Shown here one piece after another: positions 40,098-49,459 of a stretch of 64,000 bases of DNA. The DNA is taken from assembly GCF_008807375.1 (NCBI RefSeq), contig NZ_CP043311.1, positions 600,001-664,000 on the forward strand. The letters are read 5' to 3'. A program made the translations under genes and the position numbers. The first letter of the stretch is position 1. Each line of letters opens with the position of its first letter. Source of the DNA: Pseudomonas lalkuanensis (lineage in GTDB: Bacteria > Pseudomonadota > Gammaproteobacteria > Pseudomonadales > Pseudomonadaceae). The notes below the pieces were generated by a model. It saw only the letters and a program-made list of their open reading frames with translations, was not told the origin of the DNA and did not search any database.

Positions 40098-42932
40098 TCA
40101 GGCCCGATCGCGCTCCAGCAACGGCTTGAGGAAGCGTCCGGTATGGGACTGTGGCATCTCCGCGACGTCCTCCGGCGTACCGGTGGCGATGATCTGGCCG
40201 CCCTTGGAGCCGCCTTCCGGCCCAAGGTCCACCAGCCAGTCCGCAGTCTTGATCACGTCCAGGTTGTGCTCGATGACCACGACCGTGTTGCCGTGGTCAC
40301 GCAGGCGATGCAGCACGTCCAGCAGTTGCTGGATATCCGCGAAGTGCAGGCCGGTGGTGGGCTCGTCGAGGATATACAACGTCTTGCCGGTATCGCGTTT
40401 GGAGAGCTCGCGGGACAGCTTCACCCGCTGCGCTTCGCCGCCGGACAGGGTGGTCGCCGACTGGCCCAGGCGGATGTAGGACAGGCCCACATCCATCAGC
40501 GTCTGCAGCTTGCGGGCGATGGCCGGCACCGCGTCGAAGAATTCGCGGGCTTCCTCGATGGTCATTTCGAGCACTTCGTGGATGCTCTTGCCCTTGTAGC
40601 GGATCTCCAGGGTTTCGCGGTTGTAGCGCTTGCCCTTGCAGACGTCGCAGGGAACGTAGATGTCCGGCAGGAAGTGCATCTCCACCTTGATCACGCCATC
40701 GCCCTGGCAGGCTTCGCAGCGGCCGCCCTTCACGTTGAAGGAGAAGCGCCCCGGACCGTAGCCACGGGAGCGGGACTCCGGAACGCCGGCGAACAGCTCG
40801 CGGATCGGCGTGAACAGACCGGTGTAGGTGGCCGGGTTCGAGCGCGGGGTCCGGCCGATCGGGCTCTGGTCGATATCCACCACCTTGTCCAGGTGCTGCA
40901 GGCCATCGAAGCTCTCGTGGGACGAAGCTTCCAGCGAGGTGGCGCCATTCAGCGCGGTGGCGGTGATGGGGAACAGGGTGTTGTTGATCAGGGTCGACTT
41001 GCCCGAGCCGGATACGCCGGTCACGCAAGTCAGCAGGCCCACCGGAATCTCCAGGTTCACCTGCTGCAGGTTATTGCCGCTGGCGCCCTTCAGCTTGAGG
41101 GACTTCTTCTTGTCGCGAGGGGTACGGCTTGCCGGCACTTCGATCTTCACCCGCCCGGAGAGGTACTTGCCGGTCAGGGAGTTCGGGTGAGCCATGACTT
41201 CATCCGGCGTGCCCTCGGCGACTATCTGGCCGCCGTGCACGCCAGCACCCGGGCCGATGTCCACCACATAGTCGGCGAGGCGGATCGCATCCTCGTCGTG
41301 CTCGACCACGATCACCGTGTTGCCCAGGTTGCGCAGGTGGGTGAGGGTGGCCAGCAGGCGCTCGTTGTCGCGCTGGTGGAGACCGATGGAAGGCTCGTCG
41401 AGGATGTACATCACACCCACCAGGCCGGCGCCGATCTGGCTGGCCAGGCGAATGCGCTGGGCCTCGCCGCCGGAGAGGGTGTCCGCACTGCGATCCAGGG
41501 TCAGGTAGTCGAGGCCGACGTTGACCAGGAACTGCAGGCGTTCGCGGATTTCCTTGAGGATCTTCTCGGCAATCTCGCCACGTCGGCCGGTCAGGCTCAG
41601 GACGCCGAAGTAGTCGGCCGCCTCGCCCACCGGAAGGCCGGTGACCGCCGGCAGGGTCTTGTCGCCAACCCAGACATGGCGCGCCTCGCGGCGCAGACGC
41701 GTGCCACGGCAGTCCGGGCAGGGCTGGGTGCTGAGGAACTTGGCCAGCTCCTCGCGCACGGTGGCCGATTCCGTTTCGCGGTAACGGCGTTCCAGGTTGG
41801 GGATGATCCCCTCGAAGGGGTGGGAGCGCTTGACGATGTCGCCGCGGTCGTTGAGGTAGCGGAAGTCGACGTCCTCGCGGCCGCTACCGAAGAGGATCAC
41901 TTTCTGGTGCTCGGCGGAGAGCTGGTCGAAGGGTTTCTCCAGGCTGAAGCCGTAATGCGCTGCCAGGGAACCGAGCATCTGGAAGTAGTAGACGTTGCGG
42001 CGGTCCCAGCCGCGGATGGCGCCCTCGGCCAGGGTCAGTTCGCCATTGACCAGGCGCTTGGCGTCGAAGAACTGTTTTACGCCGAGGCCGTCGCAGGTGG
42101 GGCAGGCACCCGCCGGGTTGTTGAAGGAGAACAGCTTGGGTTCCAGCTCGCTGATGGAGTGGCCGCAATGGGGGCAGGCGAAGCGCGCGGAGAAGATGAT
42201 CTCGTCGCCTTCCTCGTCATCCATGGGCGCCACCAGGGCGATGCCGTCGGCCAGGTTGATGGCCGTCTCGAAGGATTCCGCCAGGCGCTGCTGCAGGTCG
42301 CCGCGGACCTTGAAGCGGTCGACCACCACATCGATGGAGTGCTTCTTCTGCTTGTCCAGCTTGGGCAGCTCATCCAGTTCGTACAGCCTGCCGTCCACCC
42401 GGGCGCGCACGAAGCCCTGGGCGCGCAGCTCCTCGAACACGGCCAGGTGTTCGCCCTTGCGCTCGCGCACCACCGGGGCCAGCAGCATGAGCTTGCGGCC
42501 TTCGGGCAGGGCCAGTACCTGGTCGACCATCTGGCTGACGGTCTGGGCCTCCAGCGGGACGTCGTGGTCCGGGCAGCGCGGCGTACCGACGCGGGCATAG
42601 AGCAAGCGCAGGTAGTCGTAGATCTCGGTGATGGTGCCGACGGTGGAGCGCGGGTTGTGGGAGGTGGACTTCTGCTCGATGGAGATCGCCGGCGACAGGC
42701 CCTCGATGGTGTCCACATCGGGCTTTTCCATCATCGACAGGAACTGCCGGGCATAGGCCGACAGAGACTCCACATAGCGGCGCTGACCCTCGGCATAGAG
42801 GGTATCGAAGGCCAGCGACGACTTGCCCGAACCGGACAGGCCGGTGATCACGATCAGTTTGTCGCGGGGCAGGGTGAGGTCGACGTTCTTCAGGTTATGG
42901 GTGCGTGCCCCACGGATCAGGATCTTGTCCAC
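40098..42932 (-). CDS. uvrA: Excinuclease ABC subunit A
   Basis: UvrA is the damage-sensing ATPase of nucleotide excision repair and loads UvrB at lesions. The 944-residue product starts with GTG ([19 protein letters not shown]) after AGTGAGGCC. It has two ABC ATPase modules, with Walker [10 protein letters not shown] near the N-terminus and GVSGSGKST in the second half, two signature motifs LSGGEAQR, and zinc modules (CPHCGHS...CPTCDG and CEACQGDG...CDVCKG). Frames open upstream to 43043 but the added residues are not family-like. Confidence 0.97.
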   Translation of the reverse strand: MDKILIRGARTHNLKNVDLTLPRDKLIVITGLSGSGKSSLAFDTLYAEGQRRYVESLSAYARQFLSMMEKPDVDTIEGLSPAISIEQKSTSHNPRSTVGTITEIYDYLRLLYARVGTPRCPDHDVPLEAQTVSQMVDQVLALPEGRKLMLLAPVVRERKGEHLAVFEELRAQGFVRARVDGRLYELDELPKLDKQKKHSIDVVVDRFKVRGDLQQRLAESFETAINLADGIALVAPMDDEEGDEIIFSARFACPHCGHSISELEPKLFSFNNPAGACPTCDGLGVKQFFDAKRLVNGELTLAEGAIRGWDRRNVYYFQMLGSLAAHYGFSLEKPFDQLSAEHQKVILFGSGREDVDFRYLNDRGDIVKRSHPFEGIIPNLERRYRETESATVREELAKFLSTQPCPDCRGTRLRREARHVWVGDKTLPAVTGLPVGEAADYFGVLSLTGRRGEIAEKILKEIRERLQFLVNVGLDYLTLDRSADTLSGGEAQRIRLASQIGAGLVGVMYILDEPSIGLHQRDNERLLATLTHLRNLGNTVIVVEHDEDAIRLADYVVDIGPGAGVHGGQIVAEGTPDEVMAHPNSLTGKYLSGRVKIEVPASRTPRDKKKSLKLKGASGNNLQQVNLEIPVGLLTCVTGVSGSGKSTLINNTLFPITATALNGATSLEASSHESFDGLQHLDKVVDIDQSPIGRTPRSNPATYTGLFTPIRELFAGVPESRSRGYGPGRFSFNVKGGRCEACQGDGVIKVEMHFLPDIYVPCDVCKGKRYNRETLEIRYKGKSIHEVLEMTIEEAREFFDAVPAIARKLQTLMDVGLSYIRLGQSATTLSGGEAQRVKLSRELSKRDTGKTLYILDEPTTGLHFADIQQLLDVLHRLRDHGNTVVVIEHNLDVIKTADWLVDLGPEGGSKGGQIIATGTPEDVAEMPQSHTGRFLKPLLERDRA

Positions 42933-42963
42933 AACGGCCTCACTTGGCGGGCGGAAACCCGCG

Positions 42964-42993
42964 ATTATACGGCCCGCCGGTTGAGCGCGGCAA
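42964..42993 (-). promoter_or_regulatory. uvrA promoter
   Basis: On the minus strand the sequence is TTGCCG, 18 bases, then a perfect TATAAT -10. Transcription should begin near 42957, about 25 nt before the GTG. No LexA-type CTG-N10-CAG palindrome was found in the 42933-43139 gap. Confidence 0.6.
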
Positions 42994-43005
42994 AGCGTCA
43001 CAAGC

Positions 43006-43034
43006 GTGTCGCAATCCGCCGGGACTGCTAGAAT
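43006..43034 (+). promoter_or_regulatory. Promoter of the MFS transporter gene
   Basis: The sequence is GTGTCG, 17 bases, then TAGAAT, followed by GCGCGGC. The -35 is weak. It is divergent from the uvrA promoter. Confidence 0.4.
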
Positions 43035-43139
43035 GCGCGGCATTTTTCAGGCACCGGCGACAGCCGGGCACCCAGGACGGGTGGCCAGCCAGACAGGGGC
43101 GCATGACGCAGCTCCCGATCGCTTTCCCTCGAGGCACCT

Positions 43140-44534
43140 ATGCACGATTCCCACTCAGAACGCATGAGCGGCAGCGAAACGCGCGCAGCCAGCGGCCTGG
43201 CCCTGGTGTTTGCATTCCGCATGCTCGGCATGTTCATGGTATTGCCGGTGCTGGCCACCTACGGTCAGGACCTTGCCGGCGCCACTCCTGCGCTGATTGG
43301 CCTGGCCATCGGCGCCTACGGCCTGACCCAGGCCATGTTGCAGATTCCCTTTGGCGTCATTTCCGACCGCATCGGCCGTCTGCCGGTGATCTACATCGGC
43401 TTGCTGATCTTCGCTGCCGGCGCAGCCCTGGCGGCCAATGCCGACTCCATCTGGGGCGTGATCGCCGGTCGTGTGCTGCAGGGCGCCGGCGCCATTTCCG
43501 CAGCGGTGATGGCCCTGCTGTCCGACCTCACCCGCGAGCAGCACCGTACCAAGGCGATGGCCATGATCGGCATGAGCATCGGCGTGTCCTTCGCTGTCGC
43601 CATGGTAGTCGGGCCGCTGCTGACCCGCGCCTTCGGCTTGTCCGGGCTGTTCTGGGCCACCGCCGTCATGGCGCTGTTGGGTATCGTGATCATCGCCACC
43701 ATGGTGCCGCGTGCCGCCCACCCACTGCAGCACCGTGAATCCGGCGTGGCGCGGCAGGCGTTGCTGCCGACGCTGAAACACCCGGACCTGCTGCGCCTGG
43801 ACTTCGGCATCCTCGCCCTGCACGCCATCCTCATGGCGAGCTTCGTCGCCCTGCCGCTGGCTCTGGTGGAAAAGGCCGGCCTGCCCAAGGAAGAGCACTG
43901 GTGGGTCTACCTCACCGCGCTGCTGGTGGGTTTCTTCGGCATGGTTCCCTTCATCATCTATGGCGAGAAGAAGCGCCAGATGAAGCGTGTGCTGGTCGGC
44001 GCGGTCGCCGTGCTCTGTGCCTGCGAACTGTTCTTCTGGCAGTTCGGCGACAGCCTGCGTGCGCTGGTGTTCGGCGCCATCGTCTTCTTCACTGCGTTCA
44101 ACCTGCTGGAGGCCTCGCTGCCGTCGCTGATCAGCAAGGTCGCGCCGGCTGGCGGCAAGGGCACCGCCATGGGGGTGTACTCCACCAGCCAGTTCCTCGG
44201 TGCGGCTGTTGGAGGCATTTTCGGCGGCTGGCTGTTCCAGCACGGCGGCCTGTCGACGGTGTTCGTCGGTTGTGCAGTGGTCTGTGCGATTTGGTTGGCC
44301 ATTGCTGTTACTATGCGTGAACCTCCGTACGTAACCAGTCTGCGCCTGCCGCTGGGCGCCGCCGCTGTAGCCGATACCGGCCTGGTTGCGCGATTGTTGG
44401 CAATGCCCGGAGTGGCGGATGCCGTCGTGGTGGCCGAAGAGGCGGCCATCTATATCAAAGTGGATTCTGAAAAACTGGACCGCGCGTCCCTGGAGCGCCT
44501 GATCGAATCGGGCCCGGAACGCGCTGAAGCCTAG
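43140..44534 (+). CDS. Major facilitator superfamily transporter, YajR-like, with C-terminal ferredoxin-like domain
   Basis: A 464-residue inner-membrane protein with 12 hydrophobic segments between about residues 15 and 395. The MFS A-motif appears as GVISDRIGRLPVI after TM2. After TM12, about 65 residues (MPGVADAVVVAEEAAIYIKVDSEKLD region) form a soluble tail with the beta-alpha-beta pattern of the YAM domain of YajR. The substrate is unknown. A drug-efflux type H+ antiporter is the family expectation. It lies between uvrA and ssb, as PA4233 does in P. aeruginosa. The ATG at 43140 is preceded by GAGGCACCT. Confidence 0.85.
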   Translation: MHDSHSERMSGSETRAASGLALVFAFRMLGMFMVLPVLATYGQDLAGATPALIGLAIGAYGLTQAMLQIPFGVISDRIGRLPVIYIGLLIFAAGAALAANADSIWGVIAGRVLQGAGAISAAVMALLSDLTREQHRTKAMAMIGMSIGVSFAVAMVVGPLLTRAFGLSGLFWATAVMALLGIVIIATMVPRAAHPLQHRESGVARQALLPTLKHPDLLRLDFGILALHAILMASFVALPLALVEKAGLPKEEHWWVYLTALLVGFFGMVPFIIYGEKKRQMKRVLVGAVAVLCACELFFWQFGDSLRALVFGAIVFFTAFNLLEASLPSLISKVAPAGGKGTAMGVYSTSQFLGAAVGGIFGGWLFQHGGLSTVFVGCAVVCAIWLAIAVTMREPPYVTSLRLPLGAAAVADTGLVARLLAMPGVADAVVVAEEAAIYIKVDSEKLDRASLERLIESGPERAEA

Positions 44535-44543
44535 GAGAACGTC

Positions 44544-45029
44544 ATGGCCCGTGGGGTTAACAAAGTCATTCTGGTTGGTAACGTCGGTGGTGATCCGGAA
44601 ACCCGCTATCTGCCCAACGGCAACGCGGTGACCAACATCACCCTGGCCACCAGCGAGTCCTGGAAGGACAAGCAGACCGGCCAGCAGCAGGAGCGTACCG
44701 AATGGCACCGCGTGGTGTTCTTCGGCCGCCTCGCCGAAATCGCCGGCGAATACCTGCGCAAGGGCTCGCAAGTCTACGTCGAAGGTTCCCTGCGCACTCG
44801 CGAGTGGGAAAAGGACGGCGTGAAGCGCTACACCACCGAGATCGTGGTCGACATCAACGGCCAGATGCAACTGCTCGGCGGCCGTCCTGGCAGCGAAGGC
44901 GACGCCCCGCGTGCTCCGCGCCCGCAGCGTGAGCCGCAGCAGTCCGCTGCGCAGCAGCGCCCGGCTCCGCAGCCCGCCGCCCAGCCGGCTCCGGACTACG
45001 ACAGCTTCGACGACGACATCCCGTTCTGA
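44544..45029 (+). CDS. ssb: Single-stranded DNA-binding protein
   Basis: SSB coats ssDNA and recruits replication and repair proteins. The 161-residue product has the OB fold (residues 1-110; [19 protein letters not shown] at the start), a Gln/Pro/Ala-rich flexible linker and the acidic tip DDDIPF that binds partner proteins. It starts 9 nt after the MFS gene with GGAGAACGTC upstream and may be co-transcribed with it. Confidence 0.97.
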   Translation: MARGVNKVILVGNVGGDPETRYLPNGNAVTNITLATSESWKDKQTGQQQERTEWHRVVFFGRLAEIAGEYLRKGSQVYVEGSLRTREWEKDGVKRYTTEIVVDINGQMQLLGGRPGSEGDAPRAPRPQREPQQSAAQQRPAPQPAAQPAPDYDSFDDDIPF

Positions 45030-45053
45030 GTCGAATCGCGCAAGCGGAAAGAC

Positions 45054-45086
45054 AAAGGCGCAGCCCTCGGGCTGCGCCTTTTTTTC
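45054..45086 (+). terminator. Terminator of ssb
   Basis: GGCGCAGCC and GGCTGCGCC form a perfect 9-bp stem with a CTCG loop, flanked by AAA and a run of seven T. It faces the 3' end of the TonB receptor gene and its A-rich 5' side may serve that gene too. Confidence 0.9.
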
Positions 45087-45143
45087 TGAGGCCGATCACC
45101 AGCCCTTGGAGGAATGCCGATCCAGAGCTGGAAGTCGGTCCCC

Positions 45144-47558
45144 TCAGAACTGATAACTCAGCGTCGCCGTCACGTTGCGCTTCTCGCCGAAGTAGCAGAA
45201 GTCGAGGCTGTAGCAGGACGCCACGTAGTCCTCGTCCAGCAGGTTGTTGGCGTTCAGGCTGAGGTCCAGGCCCTGCATGCCCAGCTTGCCGAGGTCGTAG
45301 CCGATGAGGGCGTCGACCAGGGTATAGGAGGGCACGTGCTGGGTGTTTTCCTTGTCCGCCCAGGTCTTGCCGACGTAGCGCACGCCGAGGCCGGTGCGCA
45401 GCCCATCCAGGGCGCCCGCATTGAAGTCGTAGTCACCCCAGATGGAGGCCATGTGCCTGGGCGCCTGGTTAGGGGTGTTGCCCTGATTGCCGTCCAGCGA
45501 CTTGGCGTAGGTAATGTCGGTGTAGGTGTAGCTGGCCAGGAACTTCAAGTTCTCCGTGACCCGGGTGTGGGCTTCCAGCTCGAAGCCCTGGGAGCGCACC
45601 TTGCCCACCGAGGTGAAGAAGTTGTCCTGGGGCAGCTTGGAGGCGACGTTCTCCTGGGTGATGTGGAACACCGAGGCGGTGTACATGCTGTTGCTGTCTT
45701 GCGGCTGGAACTTCAGGCCGGCTTCCCACTGCTTGCCCTCGGTGGGTTCCAGGGCTTTGCCGGATGCGTCGGAGTAGGCGTTCGGGTTGAACGACTCGGA
45801 GTAGCTGATGTAGGGCGCAATGCCATTCTCGAAGAGGTAGAGCACGCCGGCGCGGCCGGTGAACCTGCTCCACTGCTCGTCGCTCTTGGTATGGGCGGTG
45901 CGGTTCTCGTCGGAGACGTCCACCCAGTCCTGGCGGATGCCCAGCGAGAAGCGCCACTGGTCCAGGTCGATCAGGTCCTGTATGTACAGGCCGGTCTGCT
46001 CCAGGCGGCGGGTGTGGTTGTCCTCGGAGAGGAAGCTCAGGCTCTCGTTGCCGTACACCGGGTCGAAGGCATTGAGCGGGGTGGAAACGCCGCTGGTCCA
46101 GTCCACATGGGTGCGGCGGCGCTGGTAGTCGAGGCCGGTGAGCAGGGTGTGGCGGGCGCTGCCCCAGTCGAATTCGGCCTGCACCATGTTGTCGATGATG
46201 TAGGCCTCGAGTTCTTCGCTGGCGCCGGAGAAGTAGCGGTTCAGCTCGTTGCTGTCGGGTGCGGTCCACTGGTAGCCGTAGACCTGCGAGAGCTCCACGT
46301 CCGAACTCAGGTAGCGGAAGTTCTGGCGGGCGGTCCAGACGTCGTTGAAGCGGTGCTCCAACTGGTAGCCGAACATGCGCTGCATGCGGTCGAAGTCGTC
46401 CAGCCCCGGCTCACCGTCGAAGAACTCGCGGCTGATGCGCTGGCCGTTGTGCTGGAACAGGCTGCCGTCGGCCGGCACGCCGCTGTGGTAGCCGCCATTG
46501 GGGTCGTGCTGCAGGTAGCCCTGCAGGGTCAGGGTGGTGTCTTCGCGCAAATCGATGGCAAGCGTCGGGGCGATGGCGTAGCGCTCGTCCCCGGTGTGGT
46601 CGAACTGGGTATCGCCCCCCTTGCCCAGGCCCACCAGGCGATAGGCGATGCGCTTCTCCTCATCCAGCGGGCCGCTGAAGTCGAAGCCCACGCCTTTCTG
46701 GTTCATGTTGCCCACGGTGGCCTGCACCTGGTGGTAATCCTCATACATCGGCTTCTTGCTGGTCAGCGCCACCAGGCCGCCCGGCAGGCTGCGGCCATAG
46801 AGCACCGAGGACGGGCCCTTGAGCACGTCGATGCGTTCGAGGAAGTACGGGTCCACCTGCATCGAGCTGAAGGTGCCGCTGTCGCCCATGGTTTTCAGGC
46901 CGTCGAGGTAGACGTTGTCGACGCTGTTGTCGGCGAAACCGCGCATCACGATGTAGTCATAGCGGTTCGAGGCGCCCACCTGGCCGGTGAAGATGCCGGG
47001 CGTGTAGCGCATGGATTGCTGGACGGTCCGGGAACCCTGGTCGTCGATCTGCTCGCGGGTGATCACCGACACGCTCTGCGAGGTTTCCATCAGCGATTTG
47101 CTGGTCTTGGTGGCGATCTGGCTGTGGGTGGCCAGGTAGCCGTCTTCACTGCCCAGTGCGTTACCCAGGGCGAATACCTGGGTGCTGGGCACTTCCAGCG
47201 CGCTACCGGCCGGTACTTCATGCAGCACGAAGCTGCCGTCGCCGAGGTTCTCCGCCTGCAGGGAGGTTCCGTCGAGCAGGCGCGCGAGGCCCGCTTCCAC
47301 CGAGAAGGTGCCGTTCAGGCCATTGCTGTTCAGGCCACGGGTCTGCGCCGGGGTGGCGGAGAGGTTGATGCCGGCCTCGCGGGCGAAGCGATTCAGCGCC
47401 TCATCCAGGGCTCCGGCGGGGATGGCGTAGCTGCGGCCGGCGACGGCAGCAGCCTCTTCGGCGATGGCGCTGGCGGGCAGCAGTGGCGCGGCGAGTGCGG
47501 TGCACAGCAGGGCGCCATGAACGGCGAGGGCGAGGCGGGAAGCGCGGGGTGAAGTCAT
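45144..47558 (-). CDS. TonB-dependent siderophore receptor with N-terminal signalling domain (FhuA/FoxA-like)
   Basis: An outer-membrane importer for a ferric siderophore, probably a hydroxamate. From the ATG at 47558 the product is about 804 residues. It has a signal peptide (to about residue 33), a secretin/TonB short N-terminal domain (SYAIPAGALDEALNRFAREA onwards, about 42-100) used for transducing signals to FecR, a plug domain, and a 22-strand barrel ending NVTATLSYQF. The segment DEDYVASCYSLDFCYFGEKR with paired cysteines near the end resembles FhuA/FoxA-type receptors. Alternative starts are ATG 47570 and TTG 47582; 47558 has GGATG at a suitable distance. Third gene of a fecI-fecR-receptor set. 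Substrate is inference. Confidence 0.85.
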   Translation of the reverse strand: MTSPRASRLALAVHGALLCTALAAPLLPASAIAEEAAAVAGRSYAIPAGALDEALNRFAREAGINLSATPAQTRGLNSNGLNGTFSVEAGLARLLDGTSLQAENLGDGSFVLHEVPAGSALEVPSTQVFALGNALGSEDGYLATHSQIATKTSKSLMETSQSVSVITREQIDDQGSRTVQQSMRYTPGIFTGQVGASNRYDYIVMRGFADNSVDNVYLDGLKTMGDSGTFSSMQVDPYFLERIDVLKGPSSVLYGRSLPGGLVALTSKKPMYEDYHQVQATVGNMNQKGVGFDFSGPLDEEKRIAYRLVGLGKGGDTQFDHTGDERYAIAPTLAIDLREDTTLTLQGYLQHDPNGGYHSGVPADGSLFQHNGQRISREFFDGEPGLDDFDRMQRMFGYQLEHRFNDVWTARQNFRYLSSDVELSQVYGYQWTAPDSNELNRYFSGASEELEAYIIDNMVQAEFDWGSARHTLLTGLDYQRRRTHVDWTSGVSTPLNAFDPVYGNESLSFLSEDNHTRRLEQTGLYIQDLIDLDQWRFSLGIRQDWVDVSDENRTAHTKSDEQWSRFTGRAGVLYLFENGIAPYISYSESFNPNAYSDASGKALEPTEGKQWEAGLKFQPQDSNSMYTASVFHITQENVASKLPQDNFFTSVGKVRSQGFELEAHTRVTENLKFLASYTYTDITYAKSLDGNQGNTPNQAPRHMASIWGDYDFNAGALDGLRTGLGVRYVGKTWADKENTQHVPSYTLVDALIGYDLGKLGMQGLDLSLNANNLLDEDYVASCYSLDFCYFGEKRNVTATLSYQF

Positions 47559-47675
47559 GACAACATCCATGGGGATCGGCAAAGGTTAATGGGATTCATT
47601 CCCCTTGCCGGGGCAGGCGGAAAAACCCGCCAAAAAAATGTGCTGACTGTTGGGGAGACCGGAGACGCACAGAAC

Positions 47676-47798
47676 TTGTAGGGGCGATTTCAATCGCCAA
47701 GGGCGGCGCAGCTGCCCCATGAAAATGGCCTGTTTCGCGAATCAATTCGCTCCCACGACAGCCTGGACCGTGCACCTGTGGGAGCGATTTCAATCGCG
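47676..47798. repeat. REP-like repeats between the receptor gene and fecR
   Basis: GTAGGGGCGATTTCAATCGCC (47678 region) and GTGGGAGCGATTTCAATCGC (47778 region) are near-identical direct copies, and between them GCGAATCAATTCGCTCCCAC is an inverted copy. Such GTGGGAGCGA-type palindromes are typical extragenic repeats of Pseudomonas. Nothing else is seen in the 250-nt gap. Confidence 0.65.
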
Positions 47799-47808
47799 AT
47801 TTCCTGGC

Positions 47809-48774
47809 TCAGACCTTCGCCTCCACCGTCACCCACCACCGCGTGCGGTAATGCATTTGCACCGGTAGCGTGCGGGGTAGCAGGGCCAGCAGCTTGTCGG
47901 TGTCGTCCAGGCGGAACACGCCGGACAGGCGCAGGTCGGCGATGCTGTCGGCGCAGGCCAGGCGGCCGTGGCGATAGCGCGAGACCTCGGCGAGGAAGTC
48001 CGCCAGGCGCATGTCTCGGGTGACGATCAGGCTGTCGACCCAGGCCCCGGCCTCCATGCCCAGCTCCCGCACGGGATGGATGCCATCCCGGCTCAGGTCG
48101 AAGTTCTGTCCGGCTTCGACCACCTGTTTCTGCAGGCCACTGGCCGGATTCAGCACCACGCTGCCCTGCAGCACGCTGAGCCGCGAGGCGGCTTTCCCGT
48201 GGCGCAGCACGAAGCGCGCGGCCTGGGACTCCACCAGGCCGTGTGCGGTGCGCACGCGCATGGGCGTGGGCTGGATGGCGCTGCTGACGAGGATTTCTCC
48301 GCGCCGCAGTTCGATCAGCCGCTGCTGGGAATCGAAGCGGATATCCACCGCTGTGTCAGTGTTCAATTGCAGCTGGCTGCCGTCGGCCAGTGCCAGGCCG
48401 CGGCGCTGGCCGGTCGCCGTGGCGAGGTCGGCGGTGAGGCGTTCCCAGGGCGTGATGTCGCGGGTCAGCCAGAGTGCGGCGCCACCCACGGCAGCGCCGG
48501 AAAGCAGCTTCAGCGCCTGGCGTCTGCGCAGGCCGGCCCTGGCGTTATCCAGTACCAGGCTTGCGCCGGGCAGCGTCTTGAGGCCCATGCCCAGTTCGCG
48601 GTCGAGTTGCTGTACCCGCTGCCAGGCCAGCTCGTGGTTGGTGTCCTGGCCACGCCAGTGTTCGCACGCCTTCTGCAACTCGGCGTCGCCATTGCCGCGC
48701 AGGCGCATCATCCACTGGATGGCCTGGCGCACCACCTGTTCATCGAGAGCGGCGATTTGGCCCGGGGCACTCAT
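47809..48774 (-). CDS. FecR family anti-sigma regulator
   Basis: An inner-membrane sensor that holds the partner ECF sigma factor and releases or activates it when the receptor's signalling domain is engaged. The 321-residue product has an N-terminal cytoplasmic DUF4880-type region (QAIQWMMRLRGNGDAELQKACEHW), one membrane segment around residues 87-103 (LLSGAAVGGAALWL), and a periplasmic FecR domain (QLQLNTDTAVDIRF...RRGEILV) with a C-terminal STN-like region. The ATG at 48774 overlaps the sigma stop (ATGA), indicating coupling. Upstream in-frame codons lie within the sigma gene. Confidence 0.88.
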   Translation of the reverse strand: MSAPGQIAALDEQVVRQAIQWMMRLRGNGDAELQKACEHWRGQDTNHELAWQRVQQLDRELGMGLKTLPGASLVLDNARAGLRRRQALKLLSGAAVGGAALWLTRDITPWERLTADLATATGQRRGLALADGSQLQLNTDTAVDIRFDSQQRLIELRRGEILVSSAIQPTPMRVRTAHGLVESQAARFVLRHGKAASRLSVLQGSVVLNPASGLQKQVVEAGQNFDLSRDGIHPVRELGMEAGAWVDSLIVTRDMRLADFLAEVSRYRHGRLACADSIADLRLSGVFRLDDTDKLLALLPRTLPVQMHYRTRWWVTVEAKV

Positions 48775-49271
48775 TCTTCGAACCGCAGCAGGTAGCAGTG
48801 ATAGAGGGCGTCGGCCACATAGCGCTCCACCGAGCGCAGGGAGATGCCCATGCGCGTGGCGACGTCCTGGTGGGTGAGGCCTTCGCACTGGGCGAGCAGG
48901 AAGGCAGCACGTGCCTTGGGCTTGAGCCGGTCGAGCATCAGTGCGATGCGCTCCAGCAGTTCAAGGATCAGCTCGCGTTCCTCGAGGGAGGGCGCCTCGG
49001 CTTCAGGCAGTTGCGCCAGGGCTTCCAGGTAGGCGCGCTCCAGTTCCTCGCGGCGCCAGTGGTCGATCACCAGGCCCCGCGCCACGGTGCGCAGGAAGGC
49101 GCGCGGTGTGCGCAGTTCAAGGCTCCCGCCCTTGCCCAGCAGGCGCAGGAAGGTGTCCTGGGCCAGGTCCGCCGCATCGGCGGCATTGCCCAGCTTGCTG
49201 CGCAGCCAGTTCTTCAGCCAGCCGTGGTGCTCGCTGTACAGCGCCTGGAGGGAAATCGGGGGAGACGACAT
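48771..49271 (-). CDS. FecI-type ECF sigma factor
   Basis: An iron-starvation sigma factor expected to transcribe the linked receptor gene. The 166-residue product has sigma region 2 (ALYSEHHGWLKNWLRSKLG, DLAQDTFLRLL) and region 4 with helix-turn-helix (GLTHQDVATRMGISLRSVERYVADAL). First gene of the sigma-fecR-receptor set. A Fur-box-like palindrome lies 28 nt upstream. The open frame extends farther upstream but without family similarity. Confidence 0.9.
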   Translation of the reverse strand: MSSPPISLQALYSEHHGWLKNWLRSKLGNAADAADLAQDTFLRLLGKGGSLELRTPRAFLRTVARGLVIDHWRREELERAYLEALAQLPEAEAPSLEERELILELLERIALMLDRLKPKARAAFLLAQCEGLTHQDVATRMGISLRSVERYVADALYHCYLLRFEE

Positions 49272-49298
49272 GGAGGCCACCGCGAGATGCGATAACAA

Positions 49299-49321
49299 AT
49301 GAAAATTAATCGCATTTTCAT
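49299..49321 (-). promoter_or_regulatory. Possible Fur operator upstream of the FecI-type gene
   Basis: ATGAAAAT and ATTTTCAT form an inverted repeat with a 7-base AT-rich spacer, in an AT-rich patch just upstream of the sigma gene. Position and base composition fit a Fur site, but the match to the 19-bp consensus is only partial. Confidence 0.4.
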
Positions 49322-49391
49322 GGTGCACTTCGGCTTTTGCAACAGCGGTCGTAGGTCTTGCCAGATGCAGTCGTCGAAATACGGCACGTTT

Positions 49392-49457
49392 GTAGGAGCG
49401 AGCTTGCTCGCGAAGCATCGAGCGAAGCCTTTGTTCGCGAGCAGAGCTCGCTCCTAC
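49392..49457. repeat. REP doublet (inverted pair)
   Basis: GTAGGAGCGAGC at the left end and GCTCGCTCCTAC at the right end are exact inverted copies, with inner GCTCGCGAAGC and GTTCGCGAGC also complementary. This is the classic paired REP (REPIN-like) layout. It sits between the fecI-type promoter region and the 3' end of cobJ and could form a long hairpin that protects or terminates the cobJ transcript. Confidence 0.8.
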
Positions 49458-49459
49458 CT

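Noticed and set aside
45114..47552. An 812-codon plus-strand frame opposite the TonB receptor gene.
   Set aside because: The minus-strand protein has signal peptide, plug and barrel motifs; the plus-strand translation is Val/Gly/His-rich with no domains.
45144..47558. The TonB receptor as a vitamin B12 (BtuB) receptor because it is close to cob genes.
   Set aside because: It has a signalling domain, a FecI/FecR pair, and a FhuA/FoxA-like C-terminus, is 800 rather than 600 residues, and has no cobalamin riboswitch.
47676..47798. Repeats near the receptor gene as a CRISPR array.
   Set aside because: Only two direct copies and one inverted copy, palindromic and with irregular spacing; they fit REP elements.
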